Source: Nocardia acidivorans NBRC 108247 (GTDB taxonomy: Bacteria > Actinomycetota > Actinomycetes > Mycobacteriales > Mycobacteriaceae). From it: a stretch of 64,000 nt of DNA. The notes beneath the pieces are model-generated. The model saw only the letters and a program-made list of their open reading frames with translations. It had not been told where the DNA came from and did not search any database. Below, piece after piece: positions 24,814 through 33,154 of this stretch (position 1 is the stretch's first letter; each line of letters opens with the position of its first letter). The stretch covers positions 1 through 64,000 of the forward strand of contig NZ_BDAW01000045.1 in the NCBI RefSeq assembly GCF_001625085.1. The letters run 5' to 3'. The position numbers and the translations under genes were made by a program.

Positions 24814-25056
24814 ATGTCTTATTTTCATGCATCGCAGCATCGAAGGTCTACACCAACCGAGGCGGAACAACGACAGCTATTCGAACTCTGGTTCCACTCC
24901 GACCAACACCAAGCGTACCGAAAGGCCAAGGCTGCCGGTGGCGGCACGCTTTCCACAGGGAACGAAGCCTACGAATTGTTCTGCCGACGCTGGAAGCGTC
25001 CAGAGCCACCAGAGATCCTGAAGAACATTTCCCACACTTATGAGGCCATCAGCTAA
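24814..25056 (+). CDS. Uncharacterised 80-residue element protein
   Basis: The ATG at 24814 has a GAAAGGA ribosome-binding site. The product (MSYFHASQHRRSTPTEAEQRQLFELWFHSDQHQAY...) is helical and rich in charged and aromatic residues, with a C-terminal FCRRWKRPEPPEILKNI. No family is recognised. Its stop overlaps the next ATG (TAATG). Confidence 0.6.
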   Translation: MSYFHASQHRRSTPTEAEQRQLFELWFHSDQHQAYRKAKAAGGGTLSTGNEAYELFCRRWKRPEPPEILKNISHTYEAIS

Positions 25057-25115
25057 TGGACATTGACAAATACAGCGAAGATATCTACCTCGATGAAGAG
25101 ACCGCGGCCATCTAG
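25056..25115 (+). CDS. Possible 19-residue acidic peptide
   Basis: An ATG overlapping the previous stop encodes MDIDKYSEDIYLDEETAAI, a strongly acidic peptide. Translational coupling is the only support. Confidence 0.3.
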   Translation: MDIDKYSEDIYLDEETAAI

Positions 25116-25393
25116 ATCGACTCTCCGGCTACTAGCCCTCACTTATAGGCCCGGCTAATTCCCAACTAGTTACCTAACCACGGCCCACGGGTGGGCTAGC
25201 GACCTCCCCCCTAGGGTACCGGCCTACCCCATGGCCTACGGGCCGATACCTCCCCGCTGAAATAACTTGCCTCAGAGAATCGCGGATTATTATCCTGAAC
25301 TGGGAGTGTTTGGCTCTTTGGTCGGAGTTCCGCGCGGGCCTGGTGATCGCATTCGGCCACTTCTAATGAAACCAGACAGAAAGCAATAACGTT
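25116..25393. other. Spacer before the tape measure operon
   Basis: This 278-base gap contains a hairpin GCCCA/TGGGC (25183-25196) and further GC-rich inverted segments around GGTACCGGCC and GGGCCGATACC at about 25217-25252. The right half is AT-rich and probably carries the promoter of the downstream genes, but I cannot pick boxes with confidence. Confidence 0.35.
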
Positions 25394-26296
25394 ATGGATA
25401 TTCCCCTAAAGTTCATCACCGCTGACCAAAGGAATATGATGCGGTTCCGGAACGATCCTCGCATCATGCGGGCACTTGAATCGGCCCCCGGGTTCAATGA
25501 AGCCATCACAGTCGCTTTGAGGGCCGAAGTCTTGCTTGCCGAAATAGAGCAGCAATCTGAATCCACAAGCGTCCAGGATCTTGATGCAATCATCTCGGAA
25601 GGTCAGATTCCGGATTCGTGGCTTGAGTCGGTTGGTACTAATCATCTGAAGGCGGAGATTGCCGAGCGCAAGCTTCGGCTTATACGAGAGTTGCAGAGCA
25701 GGGCAGCGGCCCGCCTCGAATCTGTCGCGATGGAGAGTAGGGATGCGATCCTATCGCAACTCAATTCGCAGTTGCAGGTGGTTCTAACACATATCGAAGC
25801 AACTATTGCAGAACTCGGTGAAGCCTCGAATATGGCGGAAGCAGTGGAAGCGGGAACCGCTGGAGCTTGGCGAACTCTGACTCAGCTCCGTGGCGAATAC
25901 AACCTGCTGCGATCCAGTCAAAATACGGTTATGGCAGAAGTTCGAGGCAGCATGGCTATTTCTCAGTGCTTTCGGAGTCGTGATGAGCGGGCTAGCGAGA
26001 CATTCATTCGGAACCTTGATGATATCTGGCCGGAATGGTCATTGCCTCTGGATTCTGTGGGCCAGTCTATTGTTCCGGGCGTCGACCCCGCGCTAGTGAT
26101 GGATCGAGGCAAAGACTCTCAGCCGTGGCCGGAAAATCAGGACGAATTCATGGTCTGGGCTGTTCGGAACAACGTCGAGTTGTGGATTCCAACGATTGCT
26201 CAACTACGCGAGCTGAGCGAGACGCGCTCTGATCTATCGTTCGACAAGGAAGCCGCCCGGCGAGACGGAATCCAAGAGATGGAGATTCTTGAATGA
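25394..26296 (+). CDS. Coiled-coil protein upstream of the tape measure gene
   Basis: A 300-residue soluble protein (MDIPLKFITADQRNMMRFRND...). Residues about 80-175 are strongly helical with heptad-like spacing (HLKAEIAERKLRLIRELQSRAAARLESVAMESRDAILSQ as a pattern of alternating Leu/Ile and charged residues). It directly precedes a 22-codon ORF and the tape measure gene, the place where siphophages encode tail-assembly chaperones, but it does not resemble those. Function unknown; a tape-measure partner is a reasonable guess from position. Confidence 0.6.
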   Translation: MDIPLKFITADQRNMMRFRNDPRIMRALESAPGFNEAITVALRAEVLLAEIEQQSESTSVQDLDAIISEGQIPDSWLESVGTNHLKAEIAERKLRLIRELQSRAAARLESVAMESRDAILSQLNSQLQVVLTHIEATIAELGEASNMAEAVEAGTAGAWRTLTQLRGEYNLLRSSQNTVMAEVRGSMAISQCFRSRDERASETFIRNLDDIWPEWSLPLDSVGQSIVPGVDPALVMDRGKDSQPWPENQDEFMVWAVRNNVELWIPTIAQLRELSETRSDLSFDKEAARRDGIQEMEILE

Positions 26297-26361
26297 GCAG
26301 CCGTGACGGAGAATGGCTAACGGAGAAGGATCTAGAGCAAGAGATTGATGTGGTGGCCTGA
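26293..26361 (+). CDS. Tiny linking ORF (22 residues)
   Basis: The ATG overlaps the stop of the coiled-coil gene (ATGA) and its stop overlaps the tape measure start (TGATG). It encodes MSSRDGEWLTEKDLEQEIDV and two more residues. It is either a small protein or a device that couples translation of the two larger genes. Confidence 0.45.
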   Translation: MSSRDGEWLTEKDLEQEIDVVA

Positions 26362-29300
26362 TGGCCGTAGAGCTAGGCGAAGCTTATGTTTCGCTCGTTA
26401 TCGAAGACAGCAAGATTCCGGGTCAGGTTGAGAAGGGCCTTAAAGGCGCGGAACCGGCCGCGAGTCGTGCTGGGGTCGGTATCGGATCTCACCTTGCTTC
26501 GGGTATCGGCACAACTTTTAAGACTGCTGCGGCGGGTATCTGTATAGCAGCTGGCGCAGTGATCGGTACCGCGTTGACAGCGGGCCTCCAACGCATGACC
26601 GCGATCGATGACGCCAAAGGCAAGCTAGCTGGTCTCGGTAACGATGCCCAGAAGGTTACCGGCATCATGGATTCCGCTTTGGCGTCCGTGAAAGGTACCG
26701 CTTTCGGGCTAGGCGAGGCCGCTACTATCGCGGCTTCTGCGGTCGCTGCGGGTGTGAAGCCCGGGGAAGACCTGACCAAATATCTTAAGCTGACTGCGGA
26801 TGCTGCGACTATCGCGGGAACCTCGCTCGGCGATATGGGCTCTATCCTCAACAAGGTTCAAACCGGCGGCAAAGCGTACACCGACGATCTGAATCAGCTT
26901 TCCGACCGTGGCATCCCGATCTTTACTTGGTTGCAAGAGGCGTACGGCAAGTCTGCTGACGGTCTATCCGACATGGTGAAGCGCGGCAATGTCGACGCTG
27001 CGACCTTCCAGCGGGTTATCCGTGAACATATCGGTGGTGCCGCGCTCGAATCGGGTAAGACCTTGAAGGGTGCCTGGTCGAATCTTCATGCAGCACTGGG
27101 CAGAATCGGCGAAGGTGCACTCAGCCCGTTCCTCCCGATGATGAAGAACGGGCTAGCCATCGCAACGCAGTGGGCCGACAAGGCCGCGCCTCGGGTCAAG
27201 GAGGCCGCGCAAGGTATCGCCGACGGGATGACAGACCTAGGACACGCATTCCAATCCAACGGCGCGAGCATCGAAGGCAACGCCTCGGCATACGAACAGT
27301 GGGGTCTGCGACTTCGCCACACCGCAGACGGCGCTAAAGGTGTCTGGTCGATCTTGAGAGATGGCCAGTACCAAGGTGCTGGAATGACATTCGGGCTCTC
27401 AGAGGATTCCGGGGTAGTTCGGGCGTTGGTCCGCATCCGTGAGGCCGCTGTAGCCCTGAAGGAAGCTTTCAAAAGTCCAGGCGGGGAGAAGTTCCAATCG
27501 TTCCTGAATGCCTTGAAGGGGACCGGAAGCCAAGCGTCCCAGGGACTGGGCAAGGTCCGTGAGGAAGGTTCTTCGCTCTCGTCGGTGCTGTCGCAGCTTG
27601 GGAGAGCAGGCACCGATGTAGGTACATCACTGTTGTCACTGGCAGGCGATACCGGCACCGTGGCGGCGACCGGCATACGGGTTCTCGGTTCTGCGATGAA
27701 GTTCCTTGCGGACCATTCCAGTATCGCCGCGACTGCCCTCGTCGGCCTGGTCGCGATCCAGGGTGTCTCTGAGGTCGCGATGATCTGGGGCAACTTCGGT
27801 CGAGGACTTACCGCGATCATGACCCCGGCAAATATTCTCGCTACCCGCGCGATGACCCGGGCTCTCACCGAACACACTGCCGTGCAACGAGCGTACCTGG
27901 TTGCAATCGGAGGGGAGCTGCCAGTACAGGAACAGACCATCCGGCAACGTCTCGCAAACGCGGTCGCGACAGCACGGCAGACAATTGAAACTCAGGCGGC
28001 CACTACAGCTTTGGGCCGTTTTGCCGTGGCACAAACGGAGGCCGCTGCAACCTCCGGCATGCTGGTTGCTGGACTACGAAATGTTGCCGCCGGAGCCGCG
28101 ACAGTCGGCGCAAGAGCACAGGCGACCGCCACAACCGGCATGACTGCGCTCATGAACGGCTTGAAGAACACTCAAGTTGCCATGTTGGGCGCAACCATCG
28201 CATTCGGCGCGCTGAGTCAACAGACCGATGAATACGGCAACAAGACCGCGCTTGCGAAGGTCGGCACGGTCGGCATGGATGCTGCCATGGGCGCGATGGT
28301 GGGCAGCATGCTCGGACCGTGGGGTACTGCCGTTGGCGGCGCTGCTGGAGCAGTATTCGGGTTGTACCAGATGTTCAATAAGGGCTCTGATGCGGCGAAG
28401 CGGCTGGACGACGCGATGAAAGCTCAGATGCAGACTCTCGATCAGCTGACGGGCAAACAGACTCAAGCAACGATTGATGCCACCGCAACGCGGCTTCAGG
28501 ACAACGGCAAACGTATCGACCAAGCCGCCGGTTTCGGGCTCGACCGAAACCGGTTCGTGTTGGCCGCATCTGGTGTGGATTCGGGCTACCTGAACCAGGT
28601 GAACGAGGATCTTCGTAAGAACATCCTGAACGATCCACACTTTCAGGCGATGACCAGTCGCCTGAACGCAGTGCAGAAAGATGCGGCGGCTCGTGCGCTA
28701 CAAGGCGACAAGGCCGCGGCGGATAAGTCCGGTCTGACAACGGGATACCTGGACGAGATCCGCGACCGTATGAACAACGTCGGGCAGGCGTCGGCGGACC
28801 TGTCTGCGGCCATGAACACTGAGGCTTCGGCCACGGGTATGGCTTCCACGGCCGCAGTTCAGTTCATTCAAGACACCAAGGGACAGTTCGCGGCCACCGA
28901 TGAACTGAAGGCGAAGATCGCAGAGCTTAGCGGCACGATTGCCGCTGTGCCACAAAAGAATACGGTCGAGATTTCGTCTCCTCCGGGGATGGACCCCGAG
29001 ACGTTTCGTAAGAAGGTTGAGGATCTGCATCTCGGTGTTACCGAGCTGGAGCGGGACAAGAAGACGGTCAAAGTTGTCTTGGATGATGCTGAAGCTCAGG
29101 CGAGCATCAAACGTCTTGAGCAACAACAGCTTCCAGATAAGAAGCAAAACGTCCTCGTCCAGATGATCAATCAGGCTGCGATTGATGCCGGTAAGCCTCC
29201 GGTGATCAATGCTCAACCCCGGGCGATCGGTGGCCCGATCTTCGGTGCCGGTGGACCTACCTCTGATTCCATCCCGGCCCTATTGTCCAGGAACGAACAC

Positions 29301-30815
29301 GTATGGACATCAGCCGAAGTGGACGCCGTAGGCGGACACAAAGCCATGTACGGCCTTCGGTCTGCCGCTCTGGCTGGCGGATTGAAGTTCGCCAAGGGCG
29401 GTACTCCTGCGGGTGTCTCCGAAGCGGTCAAGGCCGCACAATCGGCAGAAGGCCACGCCTACAAGTGGGGCGGCACCGGCCCGAACAACTTTGATTGCTC
29501 CGGGTTCATCGGATTCTTGCAACAGGTCACGATGGGCCTAGGGAAGCTGGCGCGTCGGCTGTACACAACTACCACGTTGATCGGTGGCTCTACGGCTGGT
29601 CTGGAGTCCGGCCTAGGTCCGGCCGGTACCTGGTTCCAAGTCGGTGCTTCGAGCGAACACATGGCCGCGACGATCGGAGGGCTCAACGTCGAAGCTGGAG
29701 GCCAATACGGCACCTCTGGTATCGGTGCAGGCCGTGCCGGTGCCGGTGACTCGCAGTTTCCGAACAAGTTTCATCTCCCTAATTCGCTTATCGCGGGGAT
29801 CAACTCACTCATGAGCGGAGGGACGGTTGCCCAGTGGACCGATGAGAACGAACGGGAACTGGAGCGGCTCCAGATCGCAGTAACCGAGGCGAAGCAGAAG
29901 CGCGATGAGACCTACGCGAAGTCCGACGCTTCAGAGTCGGACAAACGCAAAGCGGATCTCGACGTCCAAGACGCGCAATCGGCGGTGGTGAAGAAGCAGG
30001 CGGAGAAGGACAAAGCCGGAACCGTCGACGGAGGTTCTCGCGTAGCGCCGCAGGCACCGGCGTTATCCAAGACGTACACGGACTCGGAAAAGTCCTATGC
30101 CAGCGCCTTGCAGGCCGTTGAATCCGCAAACAAGTCGCGTAACGAGGTCTACGACAACCCGGACTCGACGGACACTGACAAGCAGCTTGCAGATATCACG
30201 CTTCAGGAGGCGATATCGAAGTTGGAAAGCTCTGGTACGTCACCGTCCTCAGCGAAGTCGGTGAAGGATATCTTCACTACCTGGGCTTCAAGCAGTGCTG
30301 GCGCGGTCTTCGATGCGTTCAAGGAACAGCTACCCGACAAGCTCGGTAGCTCTCACTGGTGGGATGTCGCCGATAAGGCAATAGATCTAGGCGCATCTTC
30401 GACAGGCTCGAATTCGTCTGTCTCCCAAGCACTTCAGAATCTCGGATCGTTTGGCTCCAGCTCGTTCCTGGGTCAGCTCGGCTACAACAAATCCGCCGGG
30501 ATACCAGAGTGGGTGAAGAACCTCAAGAGTGCTGCGGTGTACGACACAGGCGGCTGGTTGCCTCCCGGCGGCATGGCAGTAAACCTGAGTTCTTCGCCAG
30601 AGCCAATCTTCAACTCTCCCAGTCAACTTCGAGAGTTTGCAGGGTCTCAGTTGCAACCCGCTCAAATTGGCGGCGATACCCCGACCCTGGCGGAGATCGA
30701 ACGCATGATTCATACACGGCCTAACGTCACGTTCAACGTGACGGATATTCCAGCGGCTATGCAGGCGTATCGAGTTGAGCAAAAACGGCAATCCAAGTCG
30801 TACATCCGCCGTTGA
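26361..30815 (+). CDS. Phage tail tape measure protein with NlpC/P60-like domain
   Basis: A 1484-residue protein that sets tail length and crosses the host envelope in siphophages. The N-terminus (GEAYVSLVIEDSKIPGQVEKG...GVGIGSHLASG) and the tape-measure core (LNQLSDRGIPIFTWLQEAYGKS, LKGAWSNLHAALGRIGEGALSP) are typical. Hydrophobic segments lie near residues 55-76, 450-475 and 640-670. An NlpC/P60-like lytic domain spans about 1020-1120 (YKWGGTGPNNFDCSGF with Cys about 1046, SSEHMAAT with His about 1100). The C-terminus has the usual GGWLPPGGMAVNLS. It appears intact, with no other virion gene nearby. Confidence 0.92.
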   Translation: MAVELGEAYVSLVIEDSKIPGQVEKGLKGAEPAASRAGVGIGSHLASGIGTTFKTAAAGICIAAGAVIGTALTAGLQRMTAIDDAKGKLAGLGNDAQKVTGIMDSALASVKGTAFGLGEAATIAASAVAAGVKPGEDLTKYLKLTADAATIAGTSLGDMGSILNKVQTGGKAYTDDLNQLSDRGIPIFTWLQEAYGKSADGLSDMVKRGNVDAATFQRVIREHIGGAALESGKTLKGAWSNLHAALGRIGEGALSPFLPMMKNGLAIATQWADKAAPRVKEAAQGIADGMTDLGHAFQSNGASIEGNASAYEQWGLRLRHTADGAKGVWSILRDGQYQGAGMTFGLSEDSGVVRALVRIREAAVALKEAFKSPGGEKFQSFLNALKGTGSQASQGLGKVREEGSSLSSVLSQLGRAGTDVGTSLLSLAGDTGTVAATGIRVLGSAMKFLADHSSIAATALVGLVAIQGVSEVAMIWGNFGRGLTAIMTPANILATRAMTRALTEHTAVQRAYLVAIGGELPVQEQTIRQRLANAVATARQTIETQAATTALGRFAVAQTEAAATSGMLVAGLRNVAAGAATVGARAQATATTGMTALMNGLKNTQVAMLGATIAFGALSQQTDEYGNKTALAKVGTVGMDAAMGAMVGSMLGPWGTAVGGAAGAVFGLYQMFNKGSDAAKRLDDAMKAQMQTLDQLTGKQTQATIDATATRLQDNGKRIDQAAGFGLDRNRFVLAASGVDSGYLNQVNEDLRKNILNDPHFQAMTSRLNAVQKDAAARALQGDKAAADKSGLTTGYLDEIRDRMNNVGQASADLSAAMNTEASATGMASTAAVQFIQDTKGQFAATDELKAKIAELSGTIAAVPQKNTVEISSPPGMDPETFRKKVEDLHLGVTELERDKKTVKVVLDDAEAQASIKRLEQQQLPDKKQNVLVQMINQAAIDAGKPPVINAQPRAIGGPIFGAGGPTSDSIPALLSRNEHVWTSAEVDAVGGHKAMYGLRSAALAGGLKFAKGGTPAGVSEAVKAAQSAEGHAYKWGGTGPNNFDCSGFIGFLQQVTMGLGKLARRLYTTTTLIGGSTAGLESGLGPAGTWFQVGASSEHMAATIGGLNVEAGGQYGTSGIGAGRAGAGDSQFPNKFHLPNSLIAGINSLMSGGTVAQWTDENERELERLQIAVTEAKQKRDETYAKSDASESDKRKADLDVQDAQSAVVKKQAEKDKAGTVDGGSRVAPQAPALSKTYTDSEKSYASALQAVESANKSRNEVYDNPDSTDTDKQLADITLQEAISKLESSGTSPSSAKSVKDIFTTWASSSAGAVFDAFKEQLPDKLGSSHWWDVADKAIDLGASSTGSNSSVSQALQNLGSFGSSSFLGQLGYNKSAGIPEWVKNLKSAAVYDTGGWLPPGGMAVNLSSSPEPIFNSPSQLREFAGSQLQPAQIGGDTPTLAEIERMIHTRPNVTFNVTDIPAAMQAYRVEQKRQSKSYIRR

Positions 30816-30888
30816 GACTGGCCGCCAGACGGGCGCAGAGTAGTTGTCTGCGCTGATTGGGCAATCGGCCCGGCCGCCAGTCTGCCGG
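30816..30888. terminator. Bidirectional hairpin after the tape measure gene
   Basis: GACTGGC (after the stop) pairs with GCCAGTC about 55 bases later, enclosing a perfect inner stem GCGCAGA/TCTGCGC with a 7-base loop. It lies between convergent genes and probably ends both transcripts. Confidence 0.55.
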
Positions 30889-30901
30889 AGCCTATCAGTG
30901 T

Positions 30902-31495
30902 TCAGTTTGGGAGTTGCGGCCCGGTGGGGGGCGCTATCCGCTCAAGAATCCCGTTTGCCTTGCCGGTGAGCTGGCCGCCTGCGCGGCCAGCGCTGCCGAT
31001 AAGTAGTTCTTTCTTCCGCGCCTGCCAGAGGTGGCCCTTGATCGTGTTTGCCGTCTTGCCGACCATTTCAGCCAGGTAGTCAAGCGGCTTGGCCTGCCCC
31101 CGGTTGGTGGCCGACACGTAAGCAGCTGCCAGCAGTGCAAGGTATTCATCAGTAACCCCTTGCGCTAGTGCATCTCTCAGACTCTTGGCCCGATTTGTTT
31201 CGTGGCGCTCACTTGCCTTACCCGAGGGTTGCGAGCCCTTCAACTGGCGGCGCAACGTCTCAACCGCTCCGCGAAAGTCAATGTCTCGCAGGACAGTTGA
31301 GGACAGCCCACCCGCCGGGTAGTTCTGCGGATCGGCGGGCTCGATGAGCAGTACACAAGGGCCGCCGTTCTCGACCCCGGCAGGCCATTCCATCTTCACT
31401 ACCCAGTCGCCCAGATCTTGGGTAACGACCCGATCGTTGCTCATGCGCGACACCCTACCCAACCTCTCAGCCAATCTGGTTGTGTCCATATTCAT
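30902..31495 (-). CDS. HTH protein divergent from the excisionase gene
   Basis: About 197 residues from the ATG at 31495 (MNMDTTRLAERLGRV); a later ATG at 31444 (MSNDRVVTQDLGDWV) is also possible. A beta-rich N-terminal half (VVKMEWPAG, CVLLIEPADPQNYPAGG) is followed by a helical C-terminus with an HTH-like YLAEMVGKTANTIKGHLWQARKKELL. It may control the integration genes, since the palindrome at 31512-31523 lies just upstream of it. No exact family assigned. Confidence 0.65.
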   Translation of the reverse strand: MNMDTTRLAERLGRVSRMSNDRVVTQDLGDWVVKMEWPAGVENGGPCVLLIEPADPQNYPAGGLSSTVLRDIDFRGAVETLRRQLKGSQPSGKASERHETNRAKSLRDALAQGVTDEYLALLAAAYVSATNRGQAKPLDYLAEMVGKTANTIKGHLWQARKKELLIGSAGRAGGQLTGKANGILERIAPPTGPQLPN

Positions 31496-31511
31496 AGTCA
31501 AACCTGTTTGT

Positions 31512-31523
31512 CCAACTAGTTGG
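31512..31523. promoter_or_regulatory. Palindromic operator candidate
   Basis: CCAACTAGTTGG is a perfect 12-bp palindrome in the gap between the divergent HTH gene (start 31495) and the excisionase-like gene (start 31585). It is well placed to control both. Confidence 0.45.
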
Positions 31524-31584
31524 TCAGACGTAATGTGTGCTCTGTCGGGCGAACCGGCAGACCTGGACAGCAAGGAGGGCTCCC

Positions 31585-31776
31585 CTGCCCCGAACAAACG
31601 AGTGGCTCAGTCGCAAAGAGGTCTCCGAGGTTCTCGGCTTCTCACCGAAAACCCTGGCCAACTGGGCTCTAGAGAACAAGGGTCCGCGCTTCGCGAGGAT
31701 CGGAGGCGGTCAGTGTCGCTACCGCCTCTCCGACGTAACCGAGTGGCAGAACAGCCACTTCGCAACAACATCGTAG
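31585..31776 (+). CDS. Excisionase-like MerR/AlpA-type HTH protein
   Basis: A 63-residue product if translation starts at CTG 31585, which has an excellent AAGGAGGG ribosome-binding site five bases upstream; the frame is also open from a GTG at 31537 with no such site. EWLSRKEVSEVLGFSPKTLANWALENKGPRFARIGGGQCRYRLSDVTEWQ is a winged-helix of the excisionase class, which bends the attachment DNA to steer the integrase. It lies 7 bases before the integrase gene, in one operon. Confidence 0.8.
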   Translation: MPRTNEWLSRKEVSEVLGFSPKTLANWALENKGPRFARIGGGQCRYRLSDVTEWQNSHFATTS

Positions 31777-31783
31777 GTAGCCA

Positions 31784-32893
31784 ATGGCAAGCGTTTGGAT
31801 ACAAAGCAAGAACGGGAAGTACCTGGTCCGCTGGTACGCGGACAATCCCAACGAGGAGAAGTCAGAGTCGTTCTCAAAGCTTGGTAGCACGAGAGAGTCC
31901 GGTACTGCCCGCTTTCGCAAGCGGGAGTTAGAAGAGCAGCTGGCGAAGGGCACCTACGTTGATCCGAGCCTGTCAAAACAGCTGCTAGGCAAGGCTGTCG
32001 AGAAATGGGCAGGGCGCGCTGCCACCGACGGAACGGAACAGCAACGTTGGGCGCTGTACAACGATCTCGGAAAACTCCACCGGGTAGCGATTTCGGACCT
32101 GAGAGCACCAGATGTTCGCGATTGGGTGGACGTGCTTCTCAAGGGGCGACCGTGGAGAGACGGCAAGCCACTTCAACCAGGGACCGTCAAGCGTCGATTG
32201 GACATGCTTAAAGCGGTCTTGAATCAGCTTGTTGCCGACGATGTGTTGGTGAAGAACCATGCGGCCACGGTGAAACTTCCCCATATCGACGCCGAGGTGC
32301 TGCCAGAGAACCTGATGCCTCTCGATGAGGGCCGGACCATGCTGGCGGCCGCCAAGGACAACCGGATACGGGTAATGATCCTGATCGGCATGCAGTGCGG
32401 GCTGAGGCCAGCCGAGATAGCAGGACTACGCGTCCGGGATATCGATATCGAGAGTGCGACGCTTTCGGTAATGCAGCAGATCTCAAGGACTCGGGTTCCT
32501 ACCTCTGTCCTGAAGACGAAGGCCAGTCGCCGTACTGTGCCGATGCCCCTATCTCTCGTTGCGGAAGTTAAGTCTTTCCTGGAGGGAAAGGGTTTGGACG
32601 ACTTGCTGTTTCAGACGGCGAACGACAAGCCGTACAGCAGCAAGGACATGGGCGACTGGCTGCACCGTGTCGCAGCTACGACAGCCCTTTCCCGCGCGTA
32701 CACATGGCGAGACTTCCGGCATTTCTACGCCTCGAGCCTGATCCGTCACGGCATCAACGTGAAGACCGTTCAGCGGCGTATGGGCCATGCCAGCGCGAAG
32801 GTCACACTGGACATCTACACCCACATCTGGCCGGACCAAGACGACAAGACCCGCGAGGCAATCGAACTCGTCTGGTTCGACACCGCCGCGTAG
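31784..32893 (+). CDS. Tyrosine recombinase integrase
   Basis: A 369-residue phage-type integrase. An N-terminal arm-binding part (IQSKNGKYLVRWYADNPN) and a SAM-like core-binding part precede the catalytic domain. Catalytic residues visible are Arg in CGLRPAEIAGL (about 208), Lys in LKTKASRRTVPM (about 245), RDFRHFYASSLI (Arg about 311, with Arg replacing the first His of the usual HxxR), His in RRMGHASAKVTLDIY (about 334) and the nucleophile Tyr (about 344). It sits 131 bases from the right core, as expected for an element integrase. Confidence 0.95.
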   Translation: MASVWIQSKNGKYLVRWYADNPNEEKSESFSKLGSTRESGTARFRKRELEEQLAKGTYVDPSLSKQLLGKAVEKWAGRAATDGTEQQRWALYNDLGKLHRVAISDLRAPDVRDWVDVLLKGRPWRDGKPLQPGTVKRRLDMLKAVLNQLVADDVLVKNHAATVKLPHIDAEVLPENLMPLDEGRTMLAAAKDNRIRVMILIGMQCGLRPAEIAGLRVRDIDIESATLSVMQQISRTRVPTSVLKTKASRRTVPMPLSLVAEVKSFLEGKGLDDLLFQTANDKPYSSKDMGDWLHRVAATTALSRAYTWRDFRHFYASSLIRHGINVKTVQRRMGHASAKVTLDIYTHIWPDQDDKTREAIELVWFDTAA

Positions 32894-32928
32894 GGGGTAT
32901 GCGCTTGTACGGCTCCGAGTGCAGACCT

Positions 32929-32949
32929 GTTCCGGGATATCTCCGGGAT
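32929..32949. repeat. Right arm-type repeat
   Basis: Exact 21-base copy of 18613-18633, 75 bases inside the right core. Confidence 0.6.
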
Positions 32950-33008
32950 GCAGAGCCGAATGCGGGCGTTCAGCCCACCTAAGAAGCCCCTGACCTGCTC
33001 ACCAACGA

Positions 33009-33045
33009 AACCATGGGTACAAGGCGCTTGCTCTTACCCATGGTT
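33009..33045. repeat. Inverted repeat around the right core
   Basis: AACCATGGGTA (33009-33019) is inverted as TACCCATGGTT (33035-33045) with a 15-base gap that includes most of the core. Such paired sites are where two integrase monomers would bind. In the left junction only one arm is kept. Confidence 0.5.
33024..33042. repeat. Right attachment core
   Basis: GCGCTTGCTCTTACCCATG, identical to 18487-18505. Sequence to its right (GTTGGCAAAGTTACAGGG) should be the former upstream region of the DUF5926 gene; read leftwards it has a TGTAAC -10-like element 14 bases before the old ATG. Confidence 0.85.
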
Positions 33046-33154
33046 GGCAAAGTTACAGGGTCAGTCGAAGCCGATCGCCGACGGCGCGGACGTGTGCCGG
33101 GTTCGGGCTGTCCGCCCGCATTCGGCCCCGCGAAGCGGGCTGCGCTACAGCGGA

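Larger units (their letters stand above)
18487..33042. mobile_element. Integrated phage-like element with a lone tape measure gene
   Basis: About 14.5 kb lies between two exact copies of GCGCTTGCTCTTACCCATG. Inside, GC content and codon use are clearly unlike the flanks. Contents are an initiator with an internal origin-like region, a repressor-type XRE/DUF6879/small-protein trio on the minus strand, small unknown ORFs, a hairpin-rich RNA region, a 300-residue coiled-coil protein, a 1484-residue tape measure protein, an HTH protein, an excisionase and a tyrosine integrase. No capsid, portal, terminase, protease, tail-tube, baseplate or lysis gene was found. It resembles a phage satellite or a heavily deleted prophage. 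Confidence 0.85.

Noticed and set aside
26281..26361. Programmed frameshift between the coiled-coil gene and the 22-codon ORF, as in tail-assembly chaperones
   Set aside because: The codon just before the ATG in that frame is TGA and no slippery heptamer is present, so a fusion product is not possible there.
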